This document shows, in pieces, positions 1 to 11,500 of a stretch of DNA of 64,000 nucleotides; within the stretch, counting starts at the first letter, position 1; the number at the start of each line of letters is the position of its first letter. Under the pieces are notes generated by a model, which did not search any database, was not told where the DNA came from, and saw nothing but the letters and a program-made list of their open reading frames with translations. The stretch covers positions 12,368,333 to 12,432,332 of the forward strand of contig NC_133293.1 in the NCBI RefSeq assembly GCF_005239225.2, in the 5' to 3' direction. The position numbers and the translations under genes are program-made. This DNA is from Populus alba (lineage: Eukaryota; Streptophyta; Magnoliopsida; Malpighiales; Salicaceae).

Positions 1-47
1 TAACTAAACCAGTGAAAACTCTAAACCTGCTTCATAGCATCAAATAC

Positions 48-3000
48 CTCTCTCAAAACAGGAAACTGGAAATTCCTAGCAAGTTCCAATCCTTTGCATA
101 GTTCATAGAAATCAGAAAGGTTACCAGCCTGCAGGAATAAACAAATTTTTTTCAGCAAAACACCATATCTAGCAATAAAAACTTTTTAGTTGTGGAGAGA
201 CTTCAGTCCTAAAATGAATGTTACAACATTAAGGATATATTAATGAAAAGTCCAGGAGTTGATAAAATGAAATAATTGATGGACAACATGACCTGTTGGC
301 CGGCTCGTTTGTAGATATCAAGGGCTTTAATAGCTTCGTGTCTTGGCATCTCAAAAAACTGCAAAAAAAAATGAAAGATTTAATAACAAATGCAGACAAA
401 ACCAAATCCTTGCACAATGGCGAAAACTAAGAGCAATAGATTACCTTATCCACAAGATTGATGATCCCATCATTAACAGAACAGTATACTTTAAAGCTCT
501 CTTTCAATACCTGAAAATTGCATATAGCAAAAAGGTCAGCAACCACTTCATAATACAAGAAAAGGAGGCATAAATGAAACATGTATCTTCCACAATTTAA
601 ATCTATCCTTTTGTCACTCAGTTGGCAGGTTAAAGGACATGGCCATATTAAGCGTGAAAACTCATGTAGAATTGCTGCAGTATAATAGGAGGATGTAAAT
701 AGGAGTTTTTAAAGTAGCAATTAAGTAGATTAGGGGAATAATTTATATAGTGACTTTTGTGCAGAGGCAAGCAAGAAAAGGAAGAATCAGATAGAACTAC
801 ACTGAATTTTCCGCGATTCTTTTATTGCTATACGATACTTTAAAATAACTTGTGAACTTCATAAACCCAAAGCAATTAACGCGGTATAAATACAGAAAAG
901 GCAAAATGGAAAATACAGAAACAAAATTCTTGTGCAAGACAAAAATTACAGCAGAGAGAGGCAGGCTTACCAGAGCCAGAGCATACTGTATAACATAATT
1001 TCCAACTGCTGCACCTTCTGGCTGTAAAAGAAATTTATATCAATTTTTATTCTACTTAACATTGCAGAGTGTTCAAATAACAGTTTACCAATGGATAGAA
1101 GAAGTTCCATACCCGACAGCCAACAAGACGATACAACAGCTGCTGTAAGGCAGGCAACTGTTCCAACAGTTCTTCACTGTCCAAGTCCCTAGTCCGGCTG
1201 TGGCCCTGCTTAAAATAGGCAAAAACCAATTAAATGCAACATTAAATATCAATGAAAGCCAGTCTCACCCAAATATTTCAGCAAGTCAATAACCAAATCA
1301 ACAAGATTCCACATCAGCTTTAATAATTTGCTCCACATAGCATTACTGCACAGACTTAGCAGTTCTTTGTTCCAAAATATAAACAGAGAGAGAGAGAGAG
1401 GAAGAAAGAGTATGACCTTTGCAATTACGCACGCATTTTAACGAGATTGCAACTCTTTTTAAAGTAACAAAAAAATAATAAAAGATGCTGAATAGGGAAA
1501 GAGAGAAATTAATAGACGATGCTACTTTCAATAACTAGAGAATCTTGCTGTCTTCTATGTTCTGATATTTCCTCTATTTATTAGAAAAATAAGAATTGCT
1601 AATCCTGGGAAGTGGGAACTTACCTTATCCTGTCCTTGGCCAGGTCTTGGAAGACGCTCTGCTTCAATGTCATACTTCAGAATTTTGAAGCACTCAAGCC
1701 GTTCCTCCAAAAAAAGTGCATATGTACGCACCCAAGCAGAGCAATCCCAAGCTGAAGAAGAAGAAATATAATGAAAAAATAGAACTATAAAAGGTACTCA
1801 GTTCATGAAGAGCAGTTAGAGGCCACTGCTTGTGGCCTGAGAGAGAGAGAGAGAGCAGTATCAAGTTACCAATAGGACTTGAATCATCCTTGAAATTAGA
1901 AAGTTGGAGGATGTGTCCTCTTTGGGAAAAATTCAGAAGTTCTTCTCTGAAACTAGGATCGCCCTCTCTTAATAATCTATGGATCACAATCAGTATTTTC
2001 AAAGCTACCTGTTAAAAATGCAGCAGCAGTAAAAAGCATGATACAAGCATCTTCACCAAAAAAAAAAATTGGGGGGGGGGGGGGTGACAACAAATTCTAA
2101 ACAACCAATTCCAAGAACTACACATAAAGTGCTCAAATAAAGGTGAAATATATCAGCGAGAAACATATGAACCACATCGAATAAAATTGAACTTTCAGCA
2201 TCAAAGTTAGATAAGTGCACTAAGAAAAAACCGTAAATTATGTTGCATTGGATACAACAGTACATATAGCATGAGAATCTGAAAACAATGTAGTTAGGTA
2301 GCTTTGTGAAACCCAGAAAACACCGAAGAAAAGAAAAGCAAAAAATGCAAAGAAATTACAAATATCAAAACACAAGGGTAAATGCATGGTGAACTTCTAA
2401 GAATTTGATAGTTGAGTGCTGTAAAGCTGATATAGTATAATAACTACGAAATCTTACTACCAATAAATAAATGATAATGCCACTTACCCTGTGTAAATTA
2501 ATAGTTTCTTATTAGAAAAACAGTAACTTTAAACAACTCCACGAACAAAAACTTTGTTGCATTGGATTGACAAATGCACATATCGATCAAGCCACATATC
2601 GATCAAGCCAAACCCCAATTCAAGAAAAAAAAATAAAAAATAAAATGAATTAAATCAACGAATGAATTAAGTCGAGATCTATACCGTCCAACTATGGGTT
2701 TTGGCCAATCGGCGGGAAAGAGCATGAATGCAATAAGCAACATCAGCTCGAGGCCGAATCGTTGACGTGGCAACCAAGATTTCTGTAACAAACAAATCAT
2801 TAAAAAATAACTATCTGGAAAAAACACAAAATTGGAAGAGCCCATTAAATTAAAATCGAAGAGCGCGAGAGAGAGAAAGAAAGAGGAGTACTGACTTCTA
2901 AGATGGCGCTCTTTTGGAGGACAGTCGACGTGGTTAGTTGCTTTGACTACGGCCACATCCAAATCCTATTTTTTTTAAAAAAATAAAATCCATCAATCAA

Positions 3001-3160
3001 TCTAAAAATAGAGAAAGAGAGAGATATTCGCTTAGATTTATAATAAAAAGGATGAGAAGGAGAGACGGACCGCATAATCACTATTGACATGAGCAAGACC
3101 GACTTTGGTGGAATCTTTGAGAGCGCCATAGGCTTTTCGCCATGTCTGAAGTGTACCCAT
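48..3160 (-). CDS. PICALM1: ANTH-domain clathrin assembly protein (AP180/PICALM type), 3'-truncated by the window edge
   Basis: Clathrin adaptor of the AP180/CALM family: the ANTH domain binds phosphoinositides and recruits clathrin at plasma membrane and endosomes. Ten exons read in one frame: 3160-3071, 2965-2896, 2782-2685, 2008-1870, 1751-1624, 1205-1113, 1021-971, 510-445, 358-293, 128-48, giving 294 residues before the edge. The protein starts [20 protein letters not shown]. Residues about 35-51 carry the lysine/histidine pattern [15 protein letters not shown] typical of the ANTH lipid-binding site, followed by the helical ANTH core ([35 protein letters not shown]). The missing C-terminal part would normally hold clathrin and AP2 motifs. 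It resembles Arabidopsis At2g01600/At1g14910. Introns of 460 bp (511-970) and 676 bp (2009-2684) hold only low-complexity sequence, including a G14 run. The start is the first ATG after a GA-rich leader. Family very sure; paralogue assignment by recall. Confidence 0.95.
2056..2085. repeat. Adjacent poly-A and poly-G homopolymer runs in an intron
   Basis: A run of A followed by two T and 14 consecutive G lies inside the third intron of the AP180-type gene. Seen from the gene's own strand it is a C tract followed by a T tract. It is a simple repeat with no assigned function and is prone to length polymorphism and sequencing error. A shorter G run lies in an intron of the DUF2359 gene near 18959. 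Confidence 0.8.
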
Positions 3161-6146
3161 TATCTTCGTTTACTTATTTTAATTTAAAATAGAGATCGAT
3201 CAGATCTCCTTCCCTCTCTGTATCCAATCTAGCAATGATATAGGGACGTGGTGATCATGCCCTATTTCTCTCTCTTCTCCTTTTTATTTTCTGGAAGGGA
3301 AGAGAGGAGAGAGAGAGAGAGTTTGTTGGTGGAAATGTGGAATTGATCAACACGAGAGATTGGAGAGAGGAAAGAGAGGATGAAGGTATGTGCTGGTTTT
3401 TTTCTTTTCTGTTTTTTTTGGGGTTTCATAAATTAATAATTATTATTAAAAATATTTCCGGTCTGACTAAACTAAATATTCATGCTTTCTAGTTTCTTGG
3501 CTATGAGTTTTCCAGCCAGTGGCTGGCTGGCTCTTGGCGGGCCCCCTCGCACGGTGCGCCCTCATAATTGTTTGGTATTTCTTACTCTTAACTCCGCAAA
3601 AACGTTTTCTCCGAATAGGTACTTAAATTTTGAAAGTTCTCAATCAAGTCCCTCCAGCAAAAAGATAAGACTGCAAATAGCATCATTATTCCAGCATCAA
3701 TTACGCAACCACTTTTGTTCCTGAAATATAAATTATTTTTCTTGTCAATATTTGATTAATTCTTGTTTGAAACAATCCATGAATGATAAAACTACAGTGG
3801 AGGACTTGTGGCTTGTGTGACTGGGAAAGAACAAGTTCCACCGTTGATCGCAGTACTGTCCCCATATAACATCTCTCTCCTTCTTCTCTTGTCAATGCCC
3901 AAATGAAAGGGTCAGCTGAATGGATGGATCAGATCGTTTTCCAAGCGACTAGCTTGGTAAACAACAACAACAACAACTGAGATCAATCTAACTTTTAATT
4001 TCACGTGACGATGGAGAAAGGAAACAGGAAGAGCAGAATTTGCCAGAAAAACTCTTCCATTAACAAGGAGCATGAGTAGAGAAACTCTTATCTTCACTTT
4101 GTATGGTAGTCGATGCATTTGGTGCAAAAGAAGAAAGAAAGTGCCAAAAAGAAAACCTTTACAAGAGTAAAGCACCTTTGTATCTAAAAGCAAATTAATG
4201 GAGGGAGAAAATACTGCTGAGTGGTTTGACCTAATGATATTGTGAGGATGTTGGGGGAGTGCGGTAGTAATCGAACCCAACTAATATCGGTGATATTAAG
4301 ATTTTCATCTGTGCCTGTGGAGGGTCAACTTTTTGGGCGATTAAGGGGTCGACTTTCAGGCCTTTAATGGGCGGCGTTTGTTCATATCCTCCATTTAAAG
4401 TAGTCGTTGTTTTGGCAGGAGATTCTGTTTCTTCCCTTATAAATTTAAACATAATTAGTGTCTTTTTTTTCTGTACAGTTAACCGAGTAATTGTGTTTTC
4501 GTCTCTACTTTTTTTTTTTTTTTTATTATTATTATTAATTATACTCTCTCGAGTGCTTTTTACAGAGGTTTTACATCCCATATGGTATAATAAAAATCAC
4601 TTGTAAAATAAGACTGTTACTATAGTAATTATTTTTTAAAATATTTTTTATTTAAAAAAATATTAAAAAATATTTTTATTATTTTTTAAAAATACTATTA
4701 AAACATAAAAATAAATAAAAATTGAGATAACTGTCGTATATCCCATGTATGTACGTAAATTTGGCACTCCACTCTGTTTTTTGTTATATCAATAGCAAAT
4801 AAAGTTTTTGGCTTAAACGTCTCTGAAAGCAATTCCAATCATCTTGATATGAAAGCCAATCATTTTTTAATCATTAAATAATCAATTTCTTCCTAATTAG
4901 ATTTCTTTTCAATTTAGAGTTAATTATTTTGTTACAAAAACATTAATTAATCATGACATCATTTTTCGCCCGGATAAATTAATCTCAGAAGCAACAAAGA
5001 ATATGTTTATGATCAAGTTTAGTCACCACCTATAATAGAAATTTTTTACAAAAAAATAATTAAAAAGTAATCATATGTAAAGCTTTCAGTTAATATTAAT
5101 TCAATTTATTTTCAAATAAAAAACGCTTTAAAAAATAACTTATAATATCAAACTAAGAGCATATTTTTTCTAAGAGCATCTTCAAGAAAAGTTCTTTTAA
5201 AAAAATAAAATAAAAAGAAAAGATAAAAACAATGGCTTCCATCCCTTATTTTTATAACTCCAATTAAAAAGTTATATTGGAGAATCAAAACAATATTTCT
5301 AAGTTAAAAGAGTATTTGTTGATAAAAATAGTTAAAAGTTTCTTTAATATATTTTTATGTAAAAAAGAGATTTTGATTGAAGTTATATTAGTTAGTTATT
5401 ATAAAGAAATAGCTATATCAATATTAAATATATAAAAATATAATTGACTTTTCTAAATAGTTTTTTATCATTGGAGTATATATATGAAAAAATATTATAT
5501 TTATACCACTCAAAAAATTATAATATCAATTTAACTCTTATAAATAGCTTATCTTTTTGGAGATATTCTAAGAAAATTAGTGTATTATTTGATACCGTGG
5601 TCCATCATGTTTTGAAAAAAAATTTAATTTTTTTAGTATTAAATTAATATATTTTTATAGTATTTTATTTTATTATTTTAATATACTGATATCAAAATTA
5701 ATAAAAAAAATATTATTTTAATATAAAAAAAAGGTTTAAAAAACATCCTTGATACCCAAGAGTGTGTTTTCTTTTGGCAAACAGAAGTTGCAATCTCAGT
5801 AGGTATTACTACCCACTCACTGATATCTTAAATATTTTGATGACAGGAATTGCAAGATAAATTAAGACCAAGTAGCTAACATGTCCTTGGTTTCTTCCAA
5901 CTTGCCCCAAACATGCAGCATAAAGCTATTTGCAGATACAATTCACCTGTTCAAACTCGTTCTGGCACTCTACATTATGGAATTTCAATGGCTTGATGCG
6001 CCTGCTTACCTGCAGGTTAGCCTTTAATTTTAGCTTTCCAAATTTAAATTGATTTATACACTGGCAGGAAAAGCTGGAAGGTTTGTGCACAACTCGGTAA
6101 AACTCTCAAACTAACATTGCAAGCACTGTGATCTCAACTGATATTT
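3161..6146. other. Spacer: AP180 gene leader/promoter on the left, CRR3 3' flank on the right
   Basis: No supported gene. The first 200 bp upstream of the AP180 start are GA/CT-rich (GA run at about 3309-3322) and probably form its 5' leader. From 3.4 to 4.6 kb the sequence is mixed, with ORFs on both strands that look like no known protein and have simple-sequence content. From about 4.61 to 5.75 kb it is strongly AT-rich, with one MITE-like block (4608-4740) and a similar stretch near 5640-5745. The last few hundred bases before 6146 would be the CRR3 3' untranslated region. Confidence 0.7.
4608..4740. repeat. AT-rich MITE-like block, member of the dispersed family
   Basis: The block has the core shared by many places in this window: a TTATTTTTTAAAATATTTTTT segment followed by AAAAATATTTTTATTATTTTTT. 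It lacks the clear terminal repeats of the best copy (36595-36806), so family membership rests on core similarity alone and could partly reflect base composition. Confidence 0.45.
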
Positions 6147-8021
6147 TTACATGAGCAGATCATCAAGAAATTGTGAGCTGAAAGGTAGCTTTATAACTCC
6201 AGAAGCCACAAAGACCATAAAAATATAAAGAGGTATAGCCCACTTAAAAGAGAACATTAAAATCCTTTTACCTGCAAAAGAATAACACAAGACAGCATCA
6301 GGCCAATCACATTAAGTTTTTGATTCAGTAGCAAATAGAAGGCAGATTCTTGGCTTCTAGTGAACTGGAGTTAAAAAAAAATGCAGAGATTTGTTTCCCA
6401 GGCAGGCTGTCATATGCTGCAAGGTTACATAAAATAGAAAGAACAGTTTATCTCAACTCAATATGGTATGCTTGTCATATAACTAAATTTTTTCGATCGA
6501 CTCCATTGTTTTTAGAATCAGATGCAAGTGAAAAACTAGGTGTCTTTATCAAGGAAAGCACTCCAGTTAAATCCCAAAAGAGTTGAAAGGAAATGGAAGG
6601 GTGAAAACAGAAACAGAAGCTGGTGAATCTAGCTAAAAGTTGATCAGACCAGGTCCAGTGATCATACAGTTTGAGAGATACAACTATCCGCAAGCAATGA
6701 AAATAAAGCCCAGGTGACAACACCCATTTACATCAAACCGTACTACATTGTTCAACTGGCAAGCTCAAACATTCAGCTGGTGATAATCTCTTCAGCTTAT
6801 AAGGTGTCAGGAGTGATTTTGTCGGTTGAAGCCAACGTAAAATGAGTACATAAATGACAAACTAATTACTAGACATGATATTCTATCGTGTCTCTAACAG
6901 CAGAAAAGTGTTAAAAGAAACAAATTTTGCAGACTTGAAATAAGCCCAACACGATTTTATTTTTGGAAGCTAATCCATTACGGGTAACGAAGGTATCCGG
7001 AGTTATTTGAGCATCCAAGCAAACCATTCCATGGGTATTTGCATCTCTTCCAGTCCAACAAGACACCAATATTGATCATTCAATTTCAGGGTGGCCAAGA
7101 AAAGAGGTTGTTGTGTGATGTGATTCAAAGTCTTGCTAAGTAGCCTCAAAATATTTGGTATGCTGTGAAACTGACAAGATCTGGAGGGATAGTTACTTCT
7201 TAATTAATTTCAATTATATGAAACATAGGATAGCCAATTGGTTCAATTCCAGATAAAACAAATTAATAGGGAAAACAACTATCAACCCTCTCTCAATCTG
7301 CAAACAAATGAATTTCTTCTGATTGCCATCTGAGCAATAGCAAATTATATCCCGTTTGTTGCTTGAAGTGTCCAAACCTTAAGTTATCTTGATCGAGAAT
7401 CACATATAGAGAACTCATAGAAGGATAAGGTTCCCTCATTTCTTAGACCATAAAATATTAGAAAGAAAATTAAATGTAACAAGAAAAGAAGTACCATTGG
7501 AACGAAATTCTCCCTCAGTTTTGGTGGTAACCCACTCTCCAGTCTCTCGGAGCTTCTTCTCCACTGGTCCCTCCTCCATTAATCCAGACATCTTCTTCTT
7601 TTTCTTCTCGTTTTTCTCTTGGTCACTTATTACCATAAACATAAGAAATGGAAACACGAAAGCAGCAAACCCATCAATTTATGTCATCCATAGAAAGAAG
7701 AAAGCAAAGAGACACTAGTGTTGAGAAGGGAACATACATGGGTTTCTCATAGTCACGATAACTGCCAGCACCAATGACACGTTCAATATTCATAAGATTG
7801 AGCTGTTGTTGTAGCCTGTCTTGGACTCTTTTCTTTCTTGGTAGTGGTAGAGTAGTGGTGCTTTTGGTTCTGGTACTTGTTGTTGTCGTGGGAACTGGAA
7901 CTGGAAGTGAAGGAGGTTTAGGATCAGTGTTGGATTGTGGGGATGGAGAGTTTGTGTTTCTGGGAAGAGAAGCAAACACTACAAGTGTTTTGGTTATGGA
8001 GTGGCAGGATAAGCAAGCCAT
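6147..8021 (-). CDS. CRR3: CRR3, chloroplast NDH complex factor (CHLORORESPIRATORY REDUCTION 3)
   Basis: Nuclear-encoded thylakoid protein required for accumulation of the chloroplast NADH dehydrogenase-like (NDH) complex, which runs cyclic electron flow around photosystem I. Three exons, 8021-7738, 7625-7495 and 6271-6147, give 179 residues, near the roughly 174 of the Arabidopsis protein as I recall it. The N-terminus (MACLSCHSITKTLVVFASLP) is Ser/Thr/Pro-rich and acid-poor, as in a plastid transit peptide. A Lys-rich linker precedes VEKKLRETGEWVTTKTEGEF. The last exon encodes a single membrane segment (WAIPLYIFMVFVASGVIKLP) and ends FLDDLLM. The intron-1 acceptor (AATAAG|T) was chosen because it alone keeps the frame with the strong donor AT|GTATGT; it is the least certain border. 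The neighbouring AP180 gene matches the Arabidopsis pair At2g01590/At2g01600. The 1.2-kb second intron (6272-7494) holds nothing recognisable. Confidence 0.88.
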
Positions 8022-8591
8022 GCCCCTGATGTTTTTGTGTCTCTGTTTGTTCCTCAGTGCCTGACTCTGTTAGAGATAAACAAAATTTTCAAAATTAAAT
8101 TTATATTTATTTTATGTCACACTCAATGTTTCTTTACTATGTTCAGTAATTTATGCATATATTATAAATATATCATTTTCTTTATTTGTTTCTCTTGTTC
8201 GTAATTTTCTTTAATTTATTTAAACTTTAAAAATAGGTCCTTGTGGAGCCTGGGACTGGCAGGGAAGTGGGCTTATCTTTTTCTTTTTTCGCTGCAGTGG
8301 AAGTATCTTTCCAAATGCATACATCTCTTATCCGGATTAGAAACAAAATGCTGAAGTAACAAAGGTAGAGCTGCAAAATGGGAGAATAAGGAAATCAAGT
8401 TAAACTGCACTACGAATAGAGGCCTGGTATCACCAAAGCTTAACAAGATCCATCGAAGAAATGTCATCTTTGTAGATTCATAAATTTCATTAGGTGATTC
8501 TACAAGGGGTAAATTTTTATCAAGAGTCGTATACGCATTCAATTCTTTGCTACTGTCTCCCGGTAACTATGGACTTCAGATTTTTGTCTAA
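8022..8591. promoter_or_regulatory. Intergenic region carrying the CRR3 promoter and the armadillo gene's 3' flank
   Basis: Only 570 bp separate the armadillo-gene stop codon from the CRR3 start; both genes run on the minus strand. The part next to CRR3 (about 8070-8240) is AT-rich and must hold the CRR3 promoter. The part next to 8591 must hold the upstream gene's 3' untranslated region. I saw no convincing TATA box or other named motif, so the promoter call is positional. Confidence 0.5.
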
Positions 8592-11500
8592 TCATGTAGG
8601 TAAATTCCTCAGCAAATGCAAAGCTCGTTTCCATTGTGACCTTTCTGACAGAATAATTCTTCTTAAGGCTGGCACTGCCCCAGCAGCTATAATTGCAGCA
8701 TGGTTTTCGCTGTCCATGCTCAGATTATATAGTATGGATAAGGCTGCTTCGACGGCCTTCTCACTTCCTCCCTCTATTAGTTCCACCAATGGAAATATCC
8801 CTCCTTCAGAAGCAACAGTTCGAGTGGCATCTACCATTCCCTCGGAAATTATCCTGTTGAGTTCTACAACTGCAGCTTCTTGTGCTTCTAGAGAGAAAGC
8901 AGATCTGATTTGCTCTATTAGTCTTGGTATCTTCTCGTAAAGGGTAACTTCCATGTCGATCGGATTCTCGAATTCCAGGATGGAAATTGGACCATACAAA
9001 GAGTCGATTTTAACAAGACAAGCAGCAACCCAATCTTTGTACCGAAGAGGAATGTTTGATTTCAGGATTTTATGGAGCAATTTAGTGAAATGGGCAGAGT
9101 TTATAGCACGCCGAAACTGCTCCAAATCAAGAAGTTTTGTGAGTAGCCGAGAAGCTGCAGATATAGCAAGACCAACTTCTTCAACTTGAATGGCGTGTAT
9201 TTCTGTCTGCTGGCTCTCAGCATCAGATTCCAATTCTGCCAAAAATAAAATAACAAAAAAAATATCATAATCTGAAACAATACAATCAATGACAGATTAC
9301 ACAGCATACAGCAAAGTAAAAAAACGAAATGTGATCCATAACAATCAAAATGCGTCAATATTGTTAAGAGTTTCAATTAAACGCATTTTTTGTTACTGAA
9401 GAAACCAAGAACGTTTTGTAAACTCCCCCATACATGCAAGATTGGCAAGGTTCAGACAAAGTCTGGAATGTTTCTGAAGTTAAAGAAATAAAAGAAAGAC
9501 AAAACTCGAAAGTACATACATGTTGATTTACTTTTACATTAATAAGAATCGTTATTTCCAACAGCTCATTTGTGCCTAACGCTATATTTTGTGGGTAAAA
9601 GCAGGAAAATCAAAGCAAGACACGAACCAAAAGATGTTAAATTCAGTTTTTAATATCTTGCGAAGTTTCAATCAAAACGAGATAATAAGCTCAACTTACA
9701 CCAATTTGCAAGTTTCAAGCAATGTTTAAGAAAAAAACATATTTCAATGAAATTTTGTTTCTATTGCATAAACAATCATCTCACATACCATTCAATTCTA
9801 CTTGTTGGAAGATAGCAAGCAGACTAGATTCAATATTCGCTGAGATGATTGTGTCCATGATTGACTCACTGATTACCACAAACTCAAGGACAGAAGCTAC
9901 TTTTCTTTGTAGCTCTAAGGATGGATGCTTTAGCATATCAACTAGGCGAGCAACAACATCGAAGGCCAACACATCTTGTCTGCCAGATGTGAAGGTCAAC
10001 ACAAGTGTAAGCATGCTGATTGGTCATGCATGTAGTTAATCACATGATAGATCACTGCACTTGGCTCAACAAATGCATAAATTGTAGACCATTCACGGAA
10101 ATCAAAATCCTATTTCCAGTTAACTCAAAAAATTTATCTTATTTCCAGTTGGCAACCTGTCTGGATATCATCTCCAAGGCTGACCTATTAGATATCCTAT
10201 CTGCCAATTTCTGTTATATTTCCCAGGACAAATAAAGCGGCCTACGTATAAATAATTGAAAAGCCCACATTTTTTTGTAGAAGCTCCACCAAAGTATAGT
10301 TGTCATGGACCGTTATGACAATTATGCTCTCAAGAAAAAAAAAAAAAAAAAAAAAAACAATGCACAATGCACAACGTCAAGCATTTCAGGAGGCTGGGAC
10401 TAAATAATAAAAGACACTCGGTAAAGCATGTGGCAACAGTTTATAACTCCGCACACGGAATGTCTGTGATCTGTATGCTGTGACAATGCTACAGGTTTAT
10501 AACTTCCCACGGAGAATGTCTATGATCCATATGCCATGACAGTGGAAGAAAAGAGATCACAAGTTTGATCTTATGAGCATTTCAGATTGTAAAGGATGTT
10601 TTAATAACAATTGAGAACTTATTTCCTTCTCAAGAATAATTTGGAAAGCAAGAAAAACACTGGAGTAAATTTCAACCATAAAAAGAGCATGCTGAATTAA
10701 TCTTGTCCAAAATCACTCAACAATGAGTAATGGAGATAAGCTTGCATTTTGCATCCCATTTCCACCAAGAAATTGGCAACCGTTACAACTTTGTGCACTT
10801 TACAGCAACGAACTGTGTTCATCACCCAAATAAAACATTTTTGCAAGGACAAGTAAGAAATGAATGATGAAGAAAAGACAAATATGATTTTGGGAAGAGC
10901 ATAAAAAAACAGAAGATAAAAGAAAGGATTACCTGGTATTTGTTTTTGAATCTGGCATTTCATAAACTTTTCTAGTTGATTCAGTAGGATTATCATCGCC
11001 TCTTAATGCATCCACTTCCTTTTTAAATCCATTAACTGGTCCATCATAAAACTGCAACACATTAGGAAACCTGGTAAGCAAATGGAGAAATATAACCTTT
11101 CACAATATGTCGCAAGAAGCAGGCAACTGACCTTTGATTTCTTTTTTCTATTAGGGTCTAAGATTCGAGCCAGTAAATTCAGGGTCTGCATTACAGCATT
11201 TTTCACACCCAAAATAAGCAAATCATAATGATGTACATGAAATTTGGGGGCAATAATAAAATTAATATATATAACTACCTTTTCCATCATGCCATCAGAC
11301 GTCTCTGAGTTCTTTAAGATTTTAAGTAAGGGAGCCATAACACCTTCTGCTTCGATTGTCTGACAAACCGCATTGCTGAATCAAAAAGATGCATATAAAA
11401 ATAATAATTAGAAGTTGCATACACCAAGAAGATGACAGTAGCCATAAACGTAAGGTGTGAATAAAAAAAGGAATAAAATTGAACATGACATCGAGGATTC

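Noticed and set aside
3912..4581. Two overlapping minus-strand frames of about 120 codons
   Set aside because: They contain poly-Val and poly-Asn/Lys runs from simple sequence and match no family; no splice partners were seen.
7774..8064. Plus-strand frame opposite CRR3 exon 1
   Set aside because: It is the antisense shadow of the CRR3 transit-peptide region; its Val/Gly/Leu runs mirror the Thr/Pro/Ser-rich coding strand.
8494..8940. 148-codon plus-strand frame
   Set aside because: It is antisense to the last exon of the armadillo gene, whose spliced frame and repeats are convincing.
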